A stretch of DNA of 64,000 bases, taken from positions 2,327,677-2,391,676 of the forward strand of contig NZ_CP026362.1 in the NCBI RefSeq assembly GCF_004116955.1, given 5' to 3'. Position 1 is the stretch's first letter. Every line of letters starts with the position of its first letter. Below the pieces are notes generated by a model. That model made no database searches. It was given only the letters and a program-made list of their open reading frames with translations, and was not told the DNA's origin. Below are positions 58,202-64,000 of this stretch, piece by piece. Source of the DNA: Bacillus vallismortis (GTDB taxonomy: Bacteria; Bacillota; Bacilli; Bacillales; Bacillaceae). The translations under genes and the position numbers were made by a program.

Positions 58202-59101
58202 ATGTCTGATTCAAATCTTAGCAATCCTTCAACAGCATTTTTTCATGATGAATTCCCTGAACAATATCAAGAGCCGCCCGGCCTGCAGCAGAACATGAAG
58301 CCCGTGCCTGATTGCGGAGAAAAAAGCTACAAAGGATCGGGTAAACTAACCGGACGAAAAGCGCTTGTCACCGGAGGCGATTCCGGTATCGGCCGGGCTG
58401 CCGCGATTGCATATGCCCGGGAAGGCGCCGATGTGGCCATTAACTATTTACCCGCGGAACAGCCTGATGCTGAAGAAGTGAAAGAACTAATAGAAGCAGA
58501 AGGCCGAAAAGCAGTGCTGATTCCCGGAGACTTGAGCGACGAATCCTTCTGCCAGGATTTAGTCAAACAGGCGCATCAGGAACTCGGCGGTCTGGATGTG
58601 TTAGCGCTGGTTGCCGGCAAACAGCAAGCCGTCGAAAACATCGAAGATCTGCCTACCGAACAAATGTATAAAACATTTGAAGTCAACGTCTTTTCCCTTT
58701 ACTGGGTTGTAAAAGCGGCGCTTCCGTTGTTGCCGGAGGGCGCATCCATTATTACGACCACCTCAGTTGAGGGCTACAACCCGAGCCCGATGCTATTGGA
58801 TTACGCAGCAACGAAAAATGCCATTATCGGCTTTACAGTCGGCCTGGGAAAACAGCTGGCTTCAAGGGGCATCAGAGTGAATTCAGTAGCGCCTGGCCCT
58901 ATTTGGACGCCGCTGCAAATTTCCGGCGGACAGCCGACGGAAAACATTCCGAAATTTGGCCAAGGGACGCCCCCAGCCCCATTAAATCGCGCTGGGCAGC
59001 CAGTGGAATTGGCCGATGTTTATGTATTCTTAGCTTCAGAGAATGCAAGTTATGTGACATCTCAGGTATATGGCATCACCGGAGGAATTCCGACAGCCTA
59101 A
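58202..59101 (+). CDS. yhxD: Short-chain dehydrogenase, general-stress type (YhxD)
   Basis: A 299-residue SDR-family oxidoreductase with an N-terminal extension ([22 protein letters not shown]). The cofactor motif is [12 protein letters not shown] at about residue 53 and the active site holds the serine in TTSVEGYN and YAATK. It is a paralog of yhxC in the same window. ATG 58202 is 8 bases after AAGGAG; ATG 58199 is also possible. Substrate unknown. Confidence 0.9.
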   Translation: MSDSNLSNPSTAFFHDEFPEQYQEPPGLQQNMKPVPDCGEKSYKGSGKLTGRKALVTGGDSGIGRAAAIAYAREGADVAINYLPAEQPDAEEVKELIEAEGRKAVLIPGDLSDESFCQDLVKQAHQELGGLDVLALVAGKQQAVENIEDLPTEQMYKTFEVNVFSLYWVVKAALPLLPEGASIITTTSVEGYNPSPMLLDYAATKNAIIGFTVGLGKQLASRGIRVNSVAPGPIWTPLQISGGQPTENIPKFGQGTPPAPLNRAGQPVELADVYVFLASENASYVTSQVYGITGGIPTA

Positions 59102-59111
59102 AGCAGGTAGA

Positions 59112-59150
59112 GAAAGGAGCTGCCCTTATCGGCCAGCTCCTTTCTATTTT
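59112..59150. terminator. Terminator between yhxD and comK
   Basis: GAAAGGAGCTG and CAGCTCCTTTC form an 11-bp stem with an 11-base loop, followed by TATTTTCT. Confidence 0.85.
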
Positions 59151-59729
59151 CTAATACCGCTCCCCCAACTCCCGCAAAATAAAATCATAAATCATCTTCG
59201 TCCGCTCTTCCTTCGGGTACAGCATAAATTCCTGCCGTTTCGGCACGCGGTGTTCGACTCTGTCTTGGAATTTGGTTCTGAGCCATGCTGTCCGGTACAC
59301 CTGGTTCTCGAACGAATTACAGGAGATCGGCAGCTCCATCGTTTTCCCGTTCGAAAACGTCACTTCCGTATCGTCGAATTCAGTCGGTTTGAATTCTTTC
59401 ACATGCACATGGGAAATCCAGCCGCATTGGGGTCTTGTCGAAGAAAGTGTAGGGAATAAAAAGATTTGGTTCGAAGGGTCCACCATGATCGGCGGTTTGT
59501 GTGAAATTTTTGTTACTTCATAAGTTCCAGCTTTTCTTCCCGCATAGCTTGATCCAAAAAACCGGCAGCTTCTGTCGACAATTTGCAGCGGTTTCATGCT
59601 GACGTAAAACACGCAGTCTTTTTCAATAATTTTGGAACAGATTTTGCCGTCGACTTCTTCTGGCAGCACAGCAATTGTTGCGCCGTTCACTTCATACGAT
59701 TCTAAAGGTGCGTCTGTTTTCTGACTCAT
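59151..59729 (-). CDS. comK: Competence transcription factor ComK
   Basis: A 192-residue DNA-binding protein, master activator of competence genes, nearly identical to B. subtilis ComK as I remember it (MSQKTDAPLESYEVNGATIA; VDRSCRFFGSSYAGRKAGTY; DFILRELGERY). It binds AT boxes in DNA's minor groove, activates its own gene and is degraded through MecA-ClpCP. ATG 59729 gives the known length. It stands alone, with AT boxes upstream. Confidence 0.97.
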   Translation of the reverse strand: MSQKTDAPLESYEVNGATIAVLPEEVDGKICSKIIEKDCVFYVSMKPLQIVDRSCRFFGSSYAGRKAGTYEVTKISHKPPIMVDPSNQIFLFPTLSSTRPQCGWISHVHVKEFKPTEFDDTEVTFSNGKTMELPISCNSFENQVYRTAWLRTKFQDRVEHRVPKRQEFMLYPKEERTKMIYDFILRELGERY

Positions 59730-59789
59730 ATTATGGCCTCCATCCTTTTTCTGCAAAATTTATACTAATAATCTATCATCTGTTTTTAT

Positions 59790-59832
59790 AAAACGACAGT
59801 TTTTTTTACCAAATAAGCTAAAATCATCTTTT
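59790..59832 (-). promoter_or_regulatory. ComK AT boxes in the comK promoter
   Basis: AAAATCATCTTTT at 59820-59832 is a perfect AAAA-N5-TTTT box, and AAAACGACAGTTTT at 59790-59803 is a second with a 6-base spacer. Their centres are about 30 bases apart, near three helical turns, the arrangement of ComK-activated promoters. The 292-base comK-yhzC gap is otherwise AT-rich regulatory DNA. Confidence 0.75.
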
Positions 59833-60021
59833 AATGATATTTATTAGTACTAAATGACTAGTAATAAACCGATTTTACATGTGTAAGATCTACCGATTGA
59901 CGGCATTTTGCAGGATATGTCGATAGATTGCCAAGCATTAGTTGTCTAAAAATTATAAAAATTTATTGATTTTTTCGACCGTTATCCATATACTATAAAA
60001 AAGGCATTGGGGGGATTCTTT

Positions 60022-60255
60022 ATGAAAGAGAAAAAATCGTACACTGAGCTCATGAAGTCCCGCAACACGCAAAAAACAAAAGAATTTGATGTCACAATGG
60101 CGGATGTCTATATTCAAATGGTGCTTGATGAATCCTTATATAAGCGTCGGCTGGCTATGCTGACGGACCAAATCAACAAAGCCTTGGACGAAAAAGATAA
60201 AGATGCGTTTCTTACGCTCTCTAAAGAATATTCAGCGCTCAAGCAGAGCGAATAA
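60022..60255 (+). CDS. yhzC: IDEAL-domain small protein (YhzC)
   Basis: A 77-residue helical protein, with TMADVYIQMVLDESLYKRRLAMLTDQINKALDEKDKDAFLTLSKEY, which is the IDEAL domain (LDEALDxxDxxxF type). Such domains occur in small Bacillus regulators. ATG 60022 follows GGGGGGA. Divergent from comK. No function is proven. Confidence 0.88.
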   Translation: MKEKKSYTELMKSRNTQKTKEFDVTMADVYIQMVLDESLYKRRLAMLTDQINKALDEKDKDAFLTLSKEYSALKQSE

Positions 60256-60283
60256 GCCAATCCTCACGGGATTGGCTTTTTAT
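60254..60283. terminator. Bidirectional terminator between yhzC and yhxC
   Basis: AAGCCAATCC and GGATTGGCTT form a stem with a 5-base loop, followed by TTT. Confidence 0.9.
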
Positions 60284-61140
60284 TACCCATTCACAATTGT
60301 TCCGCCATTGACGTGAATCGTCTGTCCCGTCACATAGGTGGAATCGTCACTGGCAAGGTATAAATAGCTTGGCGCCACTTCCACCGGCTGTCCCGGGCGT
60401 TCCATCGGCACATCTGAACCAAACACTTCCACTTCCTTTGCGGAAAAGCTGGCGGGGATAAGCGGTGTCCAAATAGGGCCCGGCGCTACTGCATTGACTC
60501 GTATGCCCTGCTGAACAAGCGACTGGGAAAGGGACCTTGTAAAGGTAACGATCGCGCCTTTAGTCGCTGAATAATCGATCAGCTTTTTATTGCCTTTATA
60601 AGCGGTAATTGAAGCGGTATTAATGATAGAACTTCCCTTTTTCAAATGAGGCAGCACCGCCTTTGTTAAGTAAAACATAGAGAAAATGTTCGTTTGGAAG
60701 GTTCTGACCAGCTGGTGGCTAGTGATTTTTTCAATGCCGGGCTGGACATGCTGCTCAGCTGCATTGTTGACCAATATATCAATCGATGGAAACGCTTGGC
60801 TTGCCTGCATGACCACATCATTGCAAAACGCTTCATCCCCGATATCTCCCGCAATCAGCAGGCATTTTACCCCTTCCTTTTCAACATACTGCTTTGTTTC
60901 CTCGGCGTCCTGGTGCTCATTCAAATATACAATGACCACATTAGCCCCTTCTTTTGCGAATAGCACCGATACAGCGCGTCCGATTCCGCTGTCTCCTCCG
61001 GTTATGATAGCGGTTTTGCCCTCTAATTTTCTCGCTTTCTTCGGCTTATCAAAAACCGGACGCGGATCCATAAGATATTCTAAGCCCGGCTGCTGGTTCT
61101 GGTGCTGAGGCGGCAATGTTTTCTTTTTTTGATTCGCCAA
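60283..61140 (-). CDS. yhxC: Short-chain dehydrogenase (YhxC)
   Basis: A 285-residue SDR oxidoreductase with a proline/glutamine-rich N-terminal extension ([15 protein letters not shown]). The cofactor site is [13 protein letters not shown] at about residue 48 and the catalytic serine and tyrosine are in [11 protein letters not shown] and YSATK. TTG 61140 is 8 bases after AAAAGGAG; the GTG at 61149 overlaps that site. Paralog of yhxD; substrate unknown. Confidence 0.9.
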   Translation of the reverse strand: MANQKKKTLPPQHQNQQPGLEYLMDPRPVFDKPKKARKLEGKTAIITGGDSGIGRAVSVLFAKEGANVVIVYLNEHQDAEETKQYVEKEGVKCLLIAGDIGDEAFCNDVVMQASQAFPSIDILVNNAAEQHVQPGIEKITSHQLVRTFQTNIFSMFYLTKAVLPHLKKGSSIINTASITAYKGNKKLIDYSATKGAIVTFTRSLSQSLVQQGIRVNAVAPGPIWTPLIPASFSAKEVEVFGSDVPMERPGQPVEVAPSYLYLASDDSTYVTGQTIHVNGGTIVNG

Positions 61141-61251
61141 TGAAATCACTCCTTTTCAACCCTATTATGTTATGAACAATGCCTGCTTCCTATGTATGAA
61201 AAGATAGAATATGGAAAAATTAAGAATAAATCAGATTGGAGGTATCATGGC

Positions 61252-62781
61252 TTGTCTAATCCATATTTTGCAAAAGAAGCACCTGAAACATACTGGAAAA
61301 CATCAACTGACCTGCCTTCTTTTCCGGCGCTTCAAGAGGATACGGAATGTGACGTCACTATTATCGGAGGCGGGATTACGGGAATCACAACGGCGTATGA
61401 ACTCACGAAGAGAGGCTTCCGTGTCGTATTGATTGAAGCCAATCAGGTTCTCAACGGTACCACTGCCCATACAACCGCTAAAATTACCGCCCAGCATGAC
61501 ATGATATATGATGAGTTTATCCGCAATTTCGGATTGAATCATGCAAGGCTTTATTATGAAGCCAATCAAAACGCAATAGATTACATAAAAGGCATTGTGG
61601 ATGAACATCAAATTGATTGCGAATGGACTGAACAAGATGCATACCTTTACACAGCAAAAGAAAACGCTGTGAAAAAAATCCGGACTGAACATGAGGCGTA
61701 CACAAAGCTTGGCATTGAAAGAGACCTTATCAAGGACCTTCCGATTCCTTTAGGTTCTAAGCTGGCGCTTGTCATGAAGAATCAAGCCCAATTTCATCCG
61801 CTGCAATACTTAAAAGCGCTTCTGGAGCAGATCGTTCAAAAAGGCGGACGGATTTATGAAGAAACCGTTGCGCTTGATGTCAAAAAAGGCGAAAGGCCTG
61901 AAGTGGTAACCAAAAGCCGGCACGCCATTAAGAGCCGCTTTGTCATATGCTGTTCCCACTTCCCATTTTATGACGGAGGCGGATTATATTCTGCGAGAAT
62001 GTACGCTGACAGATCCTATGTCCTCGCCATCAAGCCGAAGATCGACTATCCCGAGGGCATGTATTTGAGTATCGATCAGCCGTCAGTGGCGCTCCGCTAT
62101 ACCCTTGTAAACGGAGAAAAACTGATTCTCTTCAGCGGAGAAGGCCATAAAACCGGCCAGGGAAAAGACATGTCGGCACATTACGAATCACTGAGAAAAG
62201 CGGCAGAAAGCACGATCGGCATCGAAAGCATCCCTTATTATTGGTCCACCCAGGATCTTGTGACAATCGACAAAATACCGTTTATCGGGCCGATGTCGGA
62301 ACAGGAGGACAATATTCTTGTAGCGACCGGGTTCAAAAAATGGGGCATGACGTCATCAGGTGTTGCGGCCACTCTATTGTCAGACCTTGTGGAGAAAAAA
62401 GACAATCCATACGAAAGCATTTTCACGCCGTCCCGTTTCCACCTAAACCCCGGACTGCAGAAAGTGATCTCTTATAATGCCGATGTCGCCAAGCATTTTA
62501 TTAAAGGAAAGCTCGAAAAGCCTGACGTCCAGTTTGAAGAGATCGCGCCGGGTGAAGGAAAAGCCGTCACCATCAACGGCAGACGCGCAGGGGCATTCAG
62601 AGATGAAACAGGCTGCCTCCATCTCGTCGATACGACGTGCACCCATTTAGGCTGTGAGGTCGAGTGGAACGACGGCGAGCATACATGGGATTGTCCGTGC
62701 CATGGATCGCGCTTTAAGCCAACAGGAGAAATTGTTGAAGGTCCAGCCATCAAACCATTAAAACAAATAGACCTTGATTAA
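61252..62781 (+). CDS. yhfW: FAD-dependent oxidoreductase with Rieske domain (YhfW)
   Basis: A 509-residue two-domain protein. The N-terminal DAO-type FAD domain has VTIIGGGITGITTAYEL at about residue 35. The C-terminal Rieske domain binds a [2Fe-2S] cluster through CTHLGC and CPCHGSRF at about 460-485. It probably oxidises a small substrate and passes electrons by the cluster; the substrate is unknown. TTG 61252 follows GGAGG by 9 bases; the frame upstream to 61192 lacks a ribosome site, and ATG 61246 is out of frame. Confidence 0.9.
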   Translation: MSNPYFAKEAPETYWKTSTDLPSFPALQEDTECDVTIIGGGITGITTAYELTKRGFRVVLIEANQVLNGTTAHTTAKITAQHDMIYDEFIRNFGLNHARLYYEANQNAIDYIKGIVDEHQIDCEWTEQDAYLYTAKENAVKKIRTEHEAYTKLGIERDLIKDLPIPLGSKLALVMKNQAQFHPLQYLKALLEQIVQKGGRIYEETVALDVKKGERPEVVTKSRHAIKSRFVICCSHFPFYDGGGLYSARMYADRSYVLAIKPKIDYPEGMYLSIDQPSVALRYTLVNGEKLILFSGEGHKTGQGKDMSAHYESLRKAAESTIGIESIPYYWSTQDLVTIDKIPFIGPMSEQEDNILVATGFKKWGMTSSGVAATLLSDLVEKKDNPYESIFTPSRFHLNPGLQKVISYNADVAKHFIKGKLEKPDVQFEEIAPGEGKAVTINGRRAGAFRDETGCLHLVDTTCTHLGCEVEWNDGEHTWDCPCHGSRFKPTGEIVEGPAIKPLKQIDLD

Positions 62782-62808
62782 ACCGTTCATTTTAGTGAAC
62801 GGTTTTTT
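62780..62808 (+). terminator. Terminator of yhfW
   Basis: AACCGTTCA and TGAACGGTT form a stem with a 6-base loop, then T4 and more. Confidence 0.92.
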
Positions 62809-62855
62809 AAATATTTTTCATTTGCATCTTCATTCATGTTTCTCTTGGCCGATAA

Positions 62856-64000
<1,145 letters not shown>

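Overview
The window reads as chromosomal DNA of a Bacillus subtilis-group bacterium. Protein sequences and gene order match what I remember of the yitT-to-hemAT segment of B. subtilis 168 almost gene for gene: yitT, yitS, yitR, yitL-yitE, the comA/comB-type genes, yitB-yitA-yisZ, yisY-yisI, gerPA-F, yisB, sbcCD, addAB, yhjP-yhjN, sipV, yhjE-yhjA, yhxD, comK, yhzC, yhxC, yhfW, hemAT. Gene symbols and 168 comparisons come from memory, not from a search. It is probably a close relative of strain 168 rather than 168 itself. The genes nprB and yitM-yitQ, the yhjG-yhjH-glcP-ntd block and yhjQ/yhjR, which I recall between these genes in 168, are absent here.

Region by region. 1-4.3 kb: the partial membrane gene yitT, the DegV-family gene yitS, a complete 1285-bp IS3-family element with a 4-bp target duplication sitting in the loop of the yitS/yitR terminator, then yitR and yitL. 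4.3-8.2 kb: yitK, a SAM (S-box) riboswitch controlling yitJ, a decayed yitI remnant and yitH. 8.2-11.4 kb: an MFS permease, an enolase-superfamily enzyme and a membrane protein. 11.4-15.7 kb: two divergent operons that together could carry sulfate to sulfite and then to sulfolactate. 15.7-25.6 kb: a hydrolase, a pentapeptide-repeat protein, a MocR-type regulator divergent from a LysE exporter, a frameshifted yisT, the scyllo-inositol dehydrogenase iolX with two operators for its repressor IolQ (DegA), an AraC-type regulator, a MATE exporter and the farnesyl-diphosphate phosphatase gene yisP.

25.6-37 kb: a DinB-like gene, asnO, yisN, the cell-wall protease wprA, yisL, yisK, a frameshifted CotH-like yisJ, the Spo0E-like yisI and the six-gene gerP spore germination operon behind a SigK-like promoter. 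37-49.2 kb: yisB and the recombination genes sbcC, sbcD, addA and addB, all on the minus strand. 49.2-64 kb: an SgrR-like regulator divergent from an MFS permease, an AbrB-family membrane protein, an unnamed small membrane protein, sipV, a DedA-like protein, a sodium:solute symporter pair, an Excalibur protein, a SigB-type yhxD, the competence master regulator comK with ComK boxes, an IDEAL-domain protein, a second dehydrogenase, a Rieske/FAD oxidoreductase and the 5' part of the heme aerotaxis receptor hemAT.

Most of the window is conserved core chromosome. I see no CRISPR array, rRNA, tRNA or prophage. The parts most worth checking are the two single-T frameshifts (yisT, yisJ), the yitI remnant, the IS that splits a terminator, the gene-content differences from 168, an unnamed small membrane ORF, and operator-like repeats at iolX and yisV.
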